This document shows, in pieces, positions 53,744 through 64,000 of a stretch of DNA of 64,000 nt. Source of the DNA: Sphingomonas rhizophila (GTDB taxonomy: Bacteria > Pseudomonadota > Alphaproteobacteria > Sphingomonadales > Sphingomonadaceae); the NCBI RefSeq assembly GCF_014396585.1, contig NZ_CP060717.1:868001-932000 (forward strand), read 5' to 3'. The notes under the pieces are model-generated. The model was given only the letters and a program-made list of their open reading frames with translations. It had not been told where the DNA came from and made no database searches. Position numbers and translations under genes: made by a program. Every line of letters starts with the position of its first letter. Positions within the stretch are counted from its first letter, which is position 1.

Positions 53744-56608
53744 GGCCGTCTCGCCCGCCGTCTTTACCATCCCTGCCCACCGCAGCTTCGCCGACGCCCT
53801 TGTCGCCGGGCTGCTTCGCCGACACGGTGATGATCCGCTCGCCCTGGCGCGGGGCAGGTTACTGCTCCCCAATAATCGCGCCGTCCGTAGCATCACGGAG
53901 GCGTTCGTCCGTGCAAGCGGCGCCGGCCTGGTCCTGCCGCGCCTGATCGCGATCGGCGACCCGGACCTCGACGAACGTGTCGGGGAAGCGCTCGATCCGC
54001 TCGACCTTGCACAGCCGGTGCCCCGGCGATCGATCCGCTCGAGCGGCAATTGCTTCTGGCATCACTTGTCCGCCAGGATGGCGAGGGCACGGCAGAAGCG
54101 ATGCGCCTTGCCGCCAATCTTGGTCGTGCGCTCGACGCGCTGACCATCGAGGAAGTCGATCCGTCCCGTCTGCGGCGCATTATTCCGGAAGCGGCGAGCC
54201 TGGCGGAGCACTGGCAGCAGGGGCTGGCCCGCTTCGATGCGCTGGCCGAACAATGGCCACGAACACTGTCCGGGCGAGGCGAGGTAGATCTTGCTACGCG
54301 CCGGGGGATCTTGTTGCGTCGAATGGCGGAACGCTGGCGCCGGCAGCCGCCCACTGGCTTCACCATCGCGGCCGGCATCACGACCGCCGCTCCGGCCGTG
54401 GCGGCATTGCTGGCGTCGGTTGCGCGGATGCAGGACGGCGCGGTCGTCCTTCCCGCGCTGTCGCTCCGGGACTCGATGCCGGATGCGGAGTGGGAGATGC
54501 TCGGCCCCGATGAGGACGGAAGAGGCGAGGAACGCCACCCGCAATTTCACCTGAAGCTATTGCTCGACCGGATCGGCGTTGCTCGCGACGAGGTCCGGAT
54601 GTGGCATGGTGGCGGCCGGGCGGCGTCTCCGGCAGTCCGGGGTCGCGCGGTTGCTCACGCCATGACGGCGGCGGAGTTTTCCGACAAGTGGAGCAGTCTG
54701 CCTCTGCGTGAGCGCAGGCTGACGGGCATCCGCTGTGTCGAGCTGGCGGATCCGGCGAGCGAATCGCAGGCCATCGCCATCTCTCTTCGCGAGGCCATCG
54801 AAATACCCGGCCAGACGGCGGCGCTGGTGACCCCCGACCGTGGCTTGGCGGCTCGCGTTTCTGCCCACCTGACGCGGTGGGGCATCAGCGCTGACGACAG
54901 CGCGGGGCAGCCGCTGTCGCAAACGCCCGCCGGAACATTCCTTCTGGCCATGTGCGATGCGGTCGAACAACAGTTGGCGCCGGTTGCATTGCTGGCGCTG
55001 CTCAAGCATCCACTGATCGGCGGGGAAGGCGACGACCGCCGCCAATGGCTCGACCGCGTCCGCTCGCTGGACCTTGCCCTTCGCGGCCCGCGGCCTCCGG
55101 CCGGTATGGCCGGTCTCGACGGAAAGATCGACCAGATCCTGAAAGCCGCGCTCCGGCGGATCCTGACGGCCTTTGGAACTCCGGGCGATCTGGCCGCGCT
55201 GGCGGAGTCGGTTCGGGCCGCGGCAATGGCAGCGGGAGACTCTGTCTGGCGGGGGCCGGCGGGCCGTTCCGCCAGCGATCTCCTGGAGAAGCTGGAACAA
55301 TCGACCGCTGCACGCGCGCTGCACATCGAGCCCGGGGAATGGACGGCCATCCTTCGTCACTTGCTTGACGGTGTCGCTGTTCGCCGCCCGTTCGGCGGTC
55401 ATCCGCGCATCGCCATCTGGGGCCTGCTCGAAGCGCGTTTGCAGCACGCCGATTTTCTTGTCCTTGGCGGACTGAATGAGGGGGTCTGGCCGGCCGTGCC
55501 CACCCCGGATCCATGGCTGGCACCGGCCATCCGCCGCTTGCTCGGGATTGGCGGGCTCGAGACGCGGATCGGACTCGCCGCGCATGATTTCGCCTCGGCG
55601 CTGGGTGCGCCGCGGGTGCTGCTGACGCGGGCGAAGCGCGATGGACGTTCACCGACCGTCGCGTCGCGGTTCTGGCGGCGGCTGCAGGCGATGACCGGCG
55701 GCCTCACGCGCGACATTCGGCTGGAACGTCTGGCAAGATCGGTCGATGCCGCGGGCGTGCCGGTGCCCGCGGCGCCGCCGATGCCGCGCCCCAAGATCGA
55801 TCAGCGGCCCAAGGAAATCGCGGTAACCGACCTCGACCGGCTGAATGCGGACCCGTTCGCTTTCTACGCTCGGGCGATTCTCAAGCTCTACGTCAAGGAG
55901 CCGGTCGACGCGGACCAGACCGCGGCGTGGAAGGGAACCGCCGTCCATGACGTCTTCCAGAAGTGGTACGACGACGATGGCTGCGATCCTGCGAAGCTTG
56001 TGCCGCGCGCCGAAGCGCTACTGGGCGACGAAAACATTCACCCGATGCTCCGGGCGCTGTGGGCTCCGCGCCTGCTGGAAGCGATTGGCTGGGCAGCCCG
56101 CGAGATGGCTGACGACCTTGACGGCGGACGCCGACCGATCGCCGCCGAACTAGCGGGCCAGGCCGAGGTCGCGGGCGTCACGCTGAAGGGGCGCGTGGAC
56201 CGGATCGATGCGCTCCCCGACGGGCGCATCGCGATCGTGGATTACAAGACCGGCAAGGCCCCCAGCCAGAAGGCGGTCGACGAGGGCTTCGCGCTCCAAC
56301 TCGGTCTCTTGTCGTTGATCGCGGAAGCCGGCGGCTTTGAAGGCATCTGCGGCCAGACCGGTGCGCACGAATATTGGTCGCTGGCGAAGGATGGAGATTC
56401 GTTTGGCAAGCGAGTCGCAGCGGACAAGCAGGTCGGGCCGGAGGATTTCGTCCGCCGCGCGCTTGTGAACTTCAAACGCGCCGTTGACGATTATCTGCTC
56501 GGCGACAAACCGTTCGAAGCCAAGCTGAACCCCGCCTATGCGCCCTATGGCGACTACGATCAGTTGATGCGGCTTGAGGAGTGGTACGGCCGCGAACGGT
56601 CGGCCTAG
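53736..56608 (+). CDS. addB: Double-strand break repair nuclease subunit AddB, interrupted by a one-base frameshift
   Basis: The N-terminal part (ATG 53736) reads PAHRSFADALVAGLLRRHG and LLPNNRAVRSITEAFVRASG, then breaks after LDLAQPVP. The rest continues from about 54030 in another frame and ends at 56608. Adding one C to the run at 54021-54024 gives PPAIDPLERQLLLASLVRQD, the family sequence, total about 957 residues. The C-terminal PD-(D/E)XK nuclease site is VDRIDALPDGRIAIVDYKTG. AddB binds Chi-like sites and acts with AddA on broken DNA ends. Confidence 0.9.
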
Positions 56609-56748
56609 CTGGCGTTGCTGCCCCGCTTGGGTTTCTTGACCTTCGACGCATAAAGCAACGCCGCGACGATTGCTGCCGAGCCAACCCCGACCGCGACTCC
56701 CGCCTTGACCAGCTTGGTCCGCCGTTCGTCGTCCGCGTCGTCGCTCAT
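56605..56748 (-). CDS. Small 47-residue single-pass membrane protein
   Basis: A short gene on the opposite strand between addB and addA. The frame MSDDADDERRTKLVKAGVAV continues through a Gly/Ala/Val helix (about residues 15-33) to a lysine-rich end (KVKKPKRGS). AAGGAG lies seven bases before the ATG, an ideal ribosome site. Its TAG shares CTAG with the addB TAG, the same tail-to-tail arrangement as three other convergent pairs here. Charge pattern suggests an acidic N-terminus and basic C-terminus around one helix. Function unknown. Confidence 0.72.
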   Translation of the reverse strand: MSDDADDERRTKLVKAGVAVGVGSAAIVAALLYASKVKKPKRGSNAS

Positions 56749-56835
56749 GCCTCACTCCTTACCTGATCGCGACGATGGTCTAGGCGAGAGGGCTGCACTT
56801 GGGAAGCGGCGGATGGCTTGCTATGCCCCGCGCGG

Positions 56836-59800
56836 ATGTCGCGTCGTCTCAAATCTTTCCCGCGTCTGGAAGGCGACCAGCGGCTTGCTGCGGACCCGCG
56901 TGCTCATGCCGCGCTGTCGGCTTCCGCGGGCACCGGCAAGACCCAGGTACTCACCGCGCGAGTGCTTAGATTGCTCCTCAGCGGAGTCCGGCCGGAATCG
57001 ATCCTCTGCCTGACCTTCACCAAGGCCGGCGCCGCGGAAATGGCCAATCGCCTTGGCGATCGGCTCGCAGCCTGGGTCCGCATGGATGATTCCGCGTTGG
57101 GGAAAGACCTGCTGGCGCTCGACGAAGACGTCAGCCCGGAAGCCCGCGCCCAGGCGCGGAGGCTATTCGCGCGCGTGATCGAGGCGCCGGGCGGCCTTCG
57201 CATCCAGACCATACACAGCTTCGCCCAGACTTTGCTCGGCAGCTTTCCGGCGGAGGCCGGAGTCACACCGGGCTTCCAACCGATCGAGGGCAGGGCGGAG
57301 AGCGAACTCGCCCGGCGCACGCTGGCGGCCATGCTGGTGGAGGCGGAGGCTGCGGATGACCGGCACCTGATCGCCGACGTCCAATTGCTCAGCCGCCGCC
57401 TCGGCGAGCAAGGGGCCGAGTCCTACCTGATCGATTGCACGCGCGCCGACGCGGCCGACCTCGTTCCGTTCATGGTGTCGGGTGCGGCTGAGGCGTGGCT
57501 GCATCGGCGCATGGGCCTGCCCGAGGAATCGGTCGAAGACGTCCTGGCGAGCCGCTGCGGCGACGACAGCTTCGATTGCGACCTGCTGCAGGCCGTCGCT
57601 GCCGCCAACCGTTCATGGGCGACGAAGTCGGGCCTGGGCTATGTCGAGACGATCGACCGCTGGCTCGCCATGTCGCCTGCGGAACGGGCTGTCGCCTTGC
57701 CCGAACTCGCGATGGTGATGTTCACGCAGAAGGGCGAACTGCGAAAAATCCAGCCCGGCCAGCTCAAAGCCGACCCCAATTACGAAGCGCACGTGGAACG
57801 GCTAGGCGAAGCCATCGCCGACTTGCGCAGGATACAGCGCGGGGTAGCCTTTGCTGGCGTGGCGGCGGCGGGGCTTCGGGCGGGGTCCGCTTTCGCGGCC
57901 GCCTATGCGCGGGCCAAGCGGGCCGAAGGCGTCGCTGATTTCAACGACCTTATCCGGTGGACTCGCGGTCTGTTCGACAAGGCTGGCATGGGCGACTGGA
58001 TCCGCTTCAAGCTCGACCAGCGAACCGACCATGTCCTGGTCGACGAGGCGCAGGATACCAACGCCGACCAGTGGGCGATCGTCGACGCCCTGGTCGATGA
58101 GTTCTTCTCCGGGTCGTCGGAGAGCGAACGGCGGCTCCGGACGCTTTTCATGGTCGGTGATTTCAAGCAGGCGATCTACAGTTTCCAGGGCACCGACCCG
58201 CGCCAGTTCGATCGCTTCCGGCAAAGCGTGGCCGAGCGCGCCGGACAGATGGACCTGGCCGCGCTGAGCGCCGATGCGGCGGCGCGCGAATTTCGTGACC
58301 TGTCGATCAACGCCAGCTTCCGCTCTGCCCAGTCTGTGCTCGATGTCGTCGACGCGCTGATCGAGCGGGTCGGTTTTGAAGCGATGGGCCTTCCGCAACC
58401 ACCGGCCCGGCACGAAGCGGCCAGGACAGACAAGCCCGGCACGGTCGAGCTGTGGCCGCCGTTCATCCCCGACCAGATCACCGGGGGCGACGACGGCGAG
58501 GCCGGAGAGGAGGGGTGGATCGACGAGCCGCTGCGCCTCTACGCTGACCGGCTGGCGCGGCAGGTGCGGCAATGGATCGACGAGGCCCGGTGCTGGCGAC
58601 CACCGGACGGCCGCTGAATCCCGGCGACATCCTGATCCTCGTGCGCAGTCGCACCGAACTGGCGTCGCTGATCGTCGCCCGGCTGTATGGCCAGCAGGTG
58701 CCGGTGGCGGGGATCGACCGTCTCCACCTCGCCAAGCCATTGGCCGTGAAGGACCTGCTGTCGGCGATCGGCTTTGCAGTCCAGCCTCACGACGACCTAA
58801 ACCTCGCCGGGCTGCTGGTCTCGCCGCTGGTCGGCTGGGACCAGGACCAGCTGTTCGCTCTGGCCTACGACCGCGGCAAGACGAGCCTGTGGAAGGAACT
58901 CCAGCGGCGGCGCGACGAGGTAGGCTTCATCGGCGCGGCGCACGCGCTGCTCGATGGACTGCTGGCCATGGCCGACTATGTGACGCCGGCGCGCTATCTG
59001 GAGACCATCCTGTCCGGTCCGATCGGCGGCCGGCACAAGCTGATGGCTCGGCTCGGGGAGGCCGCTCGGGACCCGATCGAGGAACTGGTGTCGAGCGCGC
59101 TGGAGTTCGAACGCCAGGAAACGCCCTCGCTCGATCGCTTCCTCGCCTGGTTCGCCAGCGGCGATGTCGAAGTAAAACGCGACCCGTCCGCGCCCTCGAA
59201 CGCCGTGCGGGTGATGACTGTTCACGGCGCGAAGGGTCTCGAGGCGCCGGTCGTCATCCTCGCCGATGCGACGCACGATCCCGGCAAGGTCGGCGGGAAC
59301 AGCTCGGTGATGGAGCTGAAGTTCGACGACGACGCCCGGCCGGTGCCGATGGTGCGTCCGCGCGCGGACGAACGGGTCGAGCCTTTCACAACGCTGATCG
59401 CCGACCAGAAGGCGCGCGACCTCGAGGAGCATTGGCGCCTCCTCTACGTCGGACTGACCCGGGCGGCCGAGCGGCTCGTCATTGCCGGGGCGATGCCGTC
59501 GCGGGGTCTGGCCGACAATAGCTGGCACCGGATGACGCACGAGGCGATGGTCGCGCTGGGCGCCCTGCCATATTTGACGCCGTTGTGGGGAGAGGGGCTG
59601 CTGTGGACCCGCGGTGGCTCGGTTTCCGAACGGCCGAGGCGCCCCAAGAGCGAGCTTAGTGAACCGGCACGGCCGGGGTGGCTAGATCGTCCCGCGCCCG
59701 TGGAGGAGTCGCCGCCGCGACCGTTGGCGCCGTCGGCCTTGCAGGACAACGAAGGCTCGCCGCCGCCGAGCCCGGAGCAGCGCCAGGCGGCGCGGCGCGG

Positions 59801-60254
59801 AACGCTGCTCCACTCGCTCTTCGACCGTCTGCCCGGGGTCGCGCAGCCGGACCGGCGCACCTGCGCCTTGGCCTGGCTCGAACGCTCCGGAGTCGCGGAT
59901 CCGACGGAGCGCGAGGAGATCGCCGGTGCTGCCCTCCGGGTGATCGATGATCCTGCCTACTCGGACCTGTTCGGCGAGCATTCCCTGAGCGAAGCACCGA
60001 TTGCCGCGACACTGCCTGACGGACGGGTCATCGCCGGTACGATCGACCGGTTATGCATCGGCGAGGAAAAGGTCCGGGTGATCGACTTCAAGACTGGTCG
60101 CTCGGTGCCCGAATCGGCTGCCGGGATTCCGCCTTCCCATCGCGCACAGATGGAGGCCTATGCCGCGGCGCTGCGTGTCATTTTTCCGGGGCGGGACGTC
60201 GAGGCGGCGCTCCTTTACACGCATGGGCCACGGGCGATCACGCTCGACAGTTGA
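56836..60254 (+). CDS. addA: Double-strand break repair helicase AddA, interrupted by a one-base frameshift
   Basis: A UvrD-type helicase-nuclease: Walker A SASAGTGKTQVLTARVL, CLTFTKAGAAEMANRL, Walker B DHVLVDEAQDTNADQW, GDFKQAIYSFQGTDP, then motif V TVHGAKGLEAPVVIL and a C-terminal nuclease site VRVIDFKTGRSV. The frame breaks after RQWIDEA and stops at 58617. Adding one C to the run at 58586-58588 gives APVLATTGRPLNPGDILILV and joins both halves into about 1139 residues. With AddB it resects DNA ends for RecA. ATG 56836 (MSRRLKSFPRLEGDQ) is the preferred start. Confidence 0.9.
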
Positions 60255-60314
60255 GGAATGGCCCAAGCGCTCCCATATGGTGGTTCAATCGCCTTGCTTG
60301 AAAGGAACCTACAC

Positions 60315-60641
60315 ATGGGCGCGAAAACCAAGACCGTGACCGACGACAGCTTCCAGGCCGACGTCCTCGATTCGTCGAAGCCGGTGCTGCTCGATTTCTG
60401 GGCGGAATGGTGCGGCCCGTGCCGGATGATTGCCCCGGCCCTGGAGGAAATCGCGGCGGAGCTCGGCGACAAGGTGACGATCGCCAAGATCAACATTGAC
60501 GAAAATCCCGACACCCCAGGCAAGTACGGCGTTCGCGGCATCCCGACGATGTTGCTGTTCAAGGACGGTGCCCCGGTGGCGCAAAAGGTCGGCGCGGCTC
60601 CGCGCGGCCACATCCAGCAATGGCTTGAAAGCCAGATCTGA
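60315..60641 (+). CDS. trxA: Thioredoxin
   Basis: A 108-residue thioredoxin with the canonical active site FWAEWCGPCRMIAP and cis-proline in GIPTMLLFKDG. ATG 60315 has AAAGGA upstream and gives MGAKTKTVTDDSF. It supplies electrons to ribonucleotide reductase, peroxidases and other enzymes. Follows addA, as in many alphaproteobacteria. Confidence 0.97.
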   Translation: MGAKTKTVTDDSFQADVLDSSKPVLLDFWAEWCGPCRMIAPALEEIAAELGDKVTIAKINIDENPDTPGKYGVRGIPTMLLFKDGAPVAQKVGAAPRGHIQQWLESQI

Positions 60642-60659
60642 CACGCACCCGCGCGGTGA

Positions 60660-60688
60660 TTGACGGTTCAGGGCGCGGTGCCTACATC
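60660..60688 (+). promoter_or_regulatory. Possible sigma-70 promoter for secA
   Basis: TTGACG (60660-60665) and TACATC (60683-60688) are spaced by 17 bases, about 75 bases before the secA start. The -10 match is only partial. Confidence 0.35.
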
Positions 60689-60762
60689 GCGCCCCGACTT
60701 TGCCCGCGCGCGGGCGAGACCCGTTCGTACATCAATCGCGCGCCGATCCTTTAGGAAATTCA

Positions 60763-63489
60763 ATGTTCGCCGCACTGGCCAAAAGCATCTTCGGCAATAG
60801 CAACGATCGCTACGTCAAAAGCCTGGGGAAATATGTCGACGCGATCAACGCGTTCGAGCCCACCATCTCGGCGATGACCGACGACGAATTGCGCGGCCAG
60901 ACCGAGGTTTTCCGTGCGCGCTTGGACTCGGGCGTGAAGCTCGACGACCTCCTGCCGGAAGCGTTCGCCACGGTCCGCGAAGCAGCGAAGCGTACGCTCG
61001 GCCAGCGGCACTACGATGTCCAGATGATCGGCGGCATCGCCCTGCATCGCGGCGAAATCGCCGAGATGCGTACCGGCGAAGGAAAGACGCTCGTCGCCAC
61101 GCTCGCGACCTACCTCAACGCGTTGCCGGGGACCGGCGTCCACGTTGTCACCGTCAACGATTACCTTGCCCGCCGCGACGCCGACTGGATGGGGCAGATC
61201 TATCGCTTCCTCGGCCTGACGGTGGGCGTCATCGTCCCGAACCTCAGCGACGAACACCGGCGCGCGGCCTACGCCTGCGACATCACCTACGCGACCAACA
61301 ATGAGCTCGGCTTCGACTACCTGCGCGACAATATGAAATATTCGCGGGAGCAGATGGTCCAGCGTCCGTTCGCCTACGCGATCGTCGACGAAGTCGACTC
61401 CATCCTGATCGACGAAGCGCGCACGCCGCTGATCATTTCCGGGCCGACCGACGACAAGTCGGATCTCTACATCGGCGTCGATGCGATCGTGAAGCAGTTC
61501 GTCAAGGAAGACTACGAGCTTGACGAGAAGCAGAAGTCGGTCGTCCTCACGGAAGAGGGCACTGAAAAGGCCGAGCGCATGCTGGAGGCCGCCGGCCTGA
61601 TCGAGGGCCAGAACCTTTACGATATCGCCAACACGCAGACCGTCCACCACTTGAACCAGGCGTTGAAGGCCAACGTCATGTTCAAGCGCGACATCGACTA
61701 CATCGTGAAGGAAGGCAAAGTCGTCATCATCGACGAGTTCACCGGCCGGATGATGGACGGTCGTCGTTGGTCGGACGGCCTTCACCAGGCGGTGGAAGCC
61801 AAGGAAGGCGTGCAGATCGAGCCCGAGAACCAGACGCTCGCGTCGATTACCTTCCAGAACTATTTCCGCATGTATCCGAAGTTGTCGGGCATGACCGGCA
61901 CCGCGCTGACCGAGGCACCGGAATTCTACGACATCTACAAGATGAATGTCGTGTCGATCCCGACGAACGTGCCCGTGCAGCGGATCGACGAGGACGACGA
62001 GTTCTACAAGAACATCACCGACAAGTTCGCCGCGATCGCGAAAGAGATCAAGAAGCGGCAGGAGATGGGCCAGCCGGTGCTGGTCGGCACCGTCTCCATC
62101 GAGAAGTCGGAAATGCTGAGCGAATTCCTTCAGCAGGAAGGCATCCGCCACGAAGTCCTGAACGCTCGCTTCCACGAAAGCGAAGCGCATATCGTCGCGC
62201 AGGCCGGCCGAATGGGCGCCGTCACCATCGCCACCAACATGGCCGGCCGCGGTACCGACATCAAACTGGGCGGCAACCTCGATTTCCGCATCGAGGACGA
62301 ACTCAAGGACATGGCCGACGGTCCGGAGCGCGACGCCAAGATCAAGGAATTCGCGGACGAGATCGAGGCCGAACGTCAGCGCGTGCTCGCGGCCGGCGGT
62401 CTGTTCGTGCTTGGCACCGAGCGGCACGAAAGCCGCCGCATCGACAACCAGCTTCGTGGCCGTTCTGGCCGTCAGGGCGATCCGGGCCTGTCCCGCTTCT
62501 ACCTAAGCCTCGATGACGACCTGCTGCGCATCTTCGGGCCGGAGACAATGTTCTCGCGCCTCATGAACAAGAACCTCGAGGACGGCGAGGCGATCGTTTC
62601 CCCGTGGATTTCGAAGGCGATCGAGACGGCGCAGAAGAAGGTCGAGGCGCGCAACTACGACATCCGCAAGCAGGTCGTCGAGTTCGATGACGTCATGAAC
62701 GACCAGCGCAAGGTCATCTATGAACAGCGCGCCGACATCATGGATTCCGACCATGTCAGCGACGTTGTCGAGGACTTCCGCATTGAAACCATTGCGAGCC
62801 TTGTCGCCGCAAGCTGTCCGCCGGGTACCTACCCGGAACAGTGGGACGTCGAGCGCCTTCGCACCGACATGCGCGAAGTGATGGGCCTCGACCTGCCGAT
62901 TGAAGAATGGATGGCCGAAGAAGCGGTCGAGCCGGAGCTGATCGTCGAGCGGGTCGAAGCCCGGTCAAGCGAGATGATGGCGGAGAAGATCGCGTCGCTC
63001 GATCCGCAGCAGTGGATCCAGTTCGAAAAGCAGGTCCTGATCCAGAACCTCGACAATCACTGGAAAGAGCATCTCTCGACGCTCGATGCGCTTCGCCAGG
63101 TGATTTACCTGCGCAGTTATGCCCAGAAGAAGCCGATCGACGAGTATAAGCAGGAAGCGTTCATGCTTTTCGAACGCCTGCTCGTCGCGATCCGCGAGGA
63201 CGTGACCCGCACGCTGATGCGGACGCAAGTGCAGGTCGAGCAGGCTCCGCCGCCGCCGGTCCTCCCGGAATTCATCACGCACCATATCGACCCGCTCTCG
63301 GGCGACGACGACACGGCCGATCTCGATGCGGGCGCGATGGCGCGGATGTTTGACACGGCGCCTCCGGGTCAGGCCATCCCGGCGACCATGCCGGACGGCT
63401 CGCCGATCCCCGAGCCGGAAAGCCGCAACGCGCCGTGTCCGTGCGGATCAGGCCTGAAGTACAAGCACTGCCACGGCCAGTCGGCTTAA
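60763..63489 (+). CDS. secA: Preprotein translocase ATPase SecA
   Basis: A 908-residue motor protein. Walker [21 protein letters not shown] near residue 105, [13 protein letters not shown], the DEAD-like helicase second half with [14 protein letters not shown], and a C-terminal SEC-C zinc motif [13 protein letters not shown] that binds SecB and phospholipid. It drives unfolded preproteins through SecYEG. ATG 60763 with TAGGAA upstream gives [17 protein letters not shown] as in the family. Confidence 0.98.
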   Translation: MFAALAKSIFGNSNDRYVKSLGKYVDAINAFEPTISAMTDDELRGQTEVFRARLDSGVKLDDLLPEAFATVREAAKRTLGQRHYDVQMIGGIALHRGEIAEMRTGEGKTLVATLATYLNALPGTGVHVVTVNDYLARRDADWMGQIYRFLGLTVGVIVPNLSDEHRRAAYACDITYATNNELGFDYLRDNMKYSREQMVQRPFAYAIVDEVDSILIDEARTPLIISGPTDDKSDLYIGVDAIVKQFVKEDYELDEKQKSVVLTEEGTEKAERMLEAAGLIEGQNLYDIANTQTVHHLNQALKANVMFKRDIDYIVKEGKVVIIDEFTGRMMDGRRWSDGLHQAVEAKEGVQIEPENQTLASITFQNYFRMYPKLSGMTGTALTEAPEFYDIYKMNVVSIPTNVPVQRIDEDDEFYKNITDKFAAIAKEIKKRQEMGQPVLVGTVSIEKSEMLSEFLQQEGIRHEVLNARFHESEAHIVAQAGRMGAVTIATNMAGRGTDIKLGGNLDFRIEDELKDMADGPERDAKIKEFADEIEAERQRVLAAGGLFVLGTERHESRRIDNQLRGRSGRQGDPGLSRFYLSLDDDLLRIFGPETMFSRLMNKNLEDGEAIVSPWISKAIETAQKKVEARNYDIRKQVVEFDDVMNDQRKVIYEQRADIMDSDHVSDVVEDFRIETIASLVAASCPPGTYPEQWDVERLRTDMREVMGLDLPIEEWMAEEAVEPELIVERVEARSSEMMAEKIASLDPQQWIQFEKQVLIQNLDNHWKEHLSTLDALRQVIYLRSYAQKKPIDEYKQEAFMLFERLLVAIREDVTRTLMRTQVQVEQAPPPPVLPEFITHHIDPLSGDDDTADLDAGAMARMFDTAPPGQAIPATMPDGSPIPEPESRNAPCPCGSGLKYKHCHGQSA

Positions 63490-63502
63490 AACCAGCCGAC
63501 TG
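63478..63502. terminator. Hairpin over the secA stop codon
   Basis: CAGTCGGCT pairs with AGCCGACTG (nine pairs) around TAAAACC, which contains the secA stop. It lies between convergent genes but lacks a U-tract, so its activity as a terminator is uncertain. Confidence 0.45.
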
Positions 63503-63505
63503 CGC

Positions 63506-64000
63506 TTAGACGTAGACGCGCTGGCGCTTGGCTGCCTGGGTCCGGATCCAGTCCTGGGCAGGGCGCTCGAAGCGTTCGAAGACGAGACGCGACAGCACCA
63601 GTGTGACGGCGAGATAGCCGATCAGGAACAGCGGGCTGGCGACTGGCAGCGCAAATCCGCTCACGGCGGCAGCGATGGCGAGACCGAGTTGCAGCGGGAA
63701 ATGACAGAGGTAGCTTGAGTAGGTGAGGTTGCCGGCAACCTGGATCGGCCCCTCCCAACGCTCCAGCAAGCGCCATTCCTGCGCGGCGAGAAACAGCATC
63801 GGCGGAGCCGCCAGCAGCAGCGTAAACTGCAGGACCCCGCGCTCGCCCAGCATCCCCGTCCACCAGGCGCAACCGAGGACCGTGGCCAGCATCGCGGCGG
63901 CGACGAAGCGCGGGCCGGCGATGTCGTTCCCGCGGGCGGTCTTCAGCATCAGCTTCGCCGCCGCGCCGCCGGCGTAAAAGTATCCGGCGCAGATCAGGGC
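63506..64000 (-). CDS. Acyltransferase-3 (OafA/YrhL-type) membrane protein, 5' end outside the window
   Basis: The frame is open to the right edge (reading ALICAGYFYAGGAAK before the internal ATG at 63949), so only the C-terminal 164 residues are seen. They contain about four hydrophobic helices and the motif LTYSSYLCHFPLQLGLAIA, typical of the last part of acyltransferase-3 proteins that O-acetylate surface glycans or lipids. The basic tail TQAAKRQRVYV ends it. Confidence 0.8.
   Translation of the reverse strand, partial: ALICAGYFYAGGAAAKLMLKTARGNDIAGPRFVAAAMLATVLGCAWWTGMLGERGVLQFTLLLAAPPMLFLAAQEWRLLERWEGPIQVAGNLTYSSYLCHFPLQLGLAIAAAVSGFALPVASPLFLIGYLAVTLVLSRLVFERFERPAQDWIRTQAAKRQRVYV

Noticed and set aside
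5855..58588. Programmed ribosomal frameshifting at the eight frame breaks
   Set aside because: No consistent slippery heptamer or downstream stimulator is seen, the contexts are only plain G/C runs, and the affected genes are not known to use recoding.
1..64000. CRISPR arrays, prophage, insertion sequences or integrases
   Set aside because: No direct-repeat arrays, transposase or integrase motifs were seen; all gaps except one are under 300 bases and the genes are core functions.

Overview
This is a GC-rich window packed with housekeeping genes and no mobile elements. It looks like a chromosomal segment of an alphaproteobacterium, most likely of the Sphingomonadaceae (Sphingomonas or a close relative). 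Supporting signs are the short alphaproteobacterial ProS, the proS-lolC-lolD and dnaE neighbourhood, a fused CysNC, a complete DivL pseudokinase operon (divL-tsaE-amgK-murU-addB, then addA and trxA), M2 and S9 peptidases typical of sphingomonads, and a GTTC-N7-GTTC site of the alphaproteobacterial LexA type. The species call is inference; the class call is firm.

Layout. 1-2640: end of a leucine-dehydrogenase-like gene, then a GT14-like glycosyltransferase and an FkbM methyltransferase on the minus strand. 2766-7505: cytochrome c maturation operon ccmC-D-E-F-G-H-I. 7509-12189: alanine dehydrogenase, Kup potassium transporter, a PRC-barrel membrane protein, a 2'-5' RNA ligase-like protein and a DUF3775 protein. 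12325-15220: tRNA-Met(CAU), cysNC and cysD. 15279-19767: a three-gene sugar cluster (mannose-6-phosphate isomerase, GH130 enzyme, large GT4 fusion). 19768-20234: a non-coding stretch with a strong hairpin and an operator-like repeat. 20235-29288: proS, lolCD, a lipoprotein, glutathione peroxidase, a DUF418 protein and dnaE. 29351-32609: hemerythrin-domain protein, mtgA and a TPR protein on the minus strand. 32871-37096: alaS, a GFA protein, trmD and rplS. 37198-44266: dipeptidyl peptidase IV, asd, lipoprotein, second GFA protein, alpha/beta hydrolase and M2 peptidase. 44315-49150: serine-rich membrane protein, peroxiredoxin, YqgE, a putatively SOS-controlled exported protein, ahcY and a prolyl-hydroxylase-like oxygenase. 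49260-64000: the divL operon, addA, trxA, secA and the start of an acyltransferase gene.

Working units. The ccm genes form one apocytochrome c haem-ligation pathway. proS-lolCD links translation and lipoprotein export. amgK-murU recycle cell-wall amino sugars, addAB repair double-strand breaks and divL sits in the CtrA cell-cycle pathway; these genes overlap stop-to-start and are probably co-transcribed.

Main cautions and highlights. Eight genes (FkbM, ccmF, ccmH, GH130, mtgA, amgK, addB, addA) are each broken by what looks like the loss of a single G or C. Restoring one base gives the full family C-terminus in every case, often with the expected ATGA overlap to the next gene. This pattern points to sequence error more than to gene decay. 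For these genes I give the coordinates of the restored gene. Other highlights are the tyrosine in place of histidine in DivL, the LexA-type box upstream of an unknown exported protein, a tandem 10-mer operator candidate upstream of the GT4/GH130/PMI cluster, an unannotated 47-residue membrane protein between addB and addA, and a minus-strand terminator with no assigned gene upstream of alaS.
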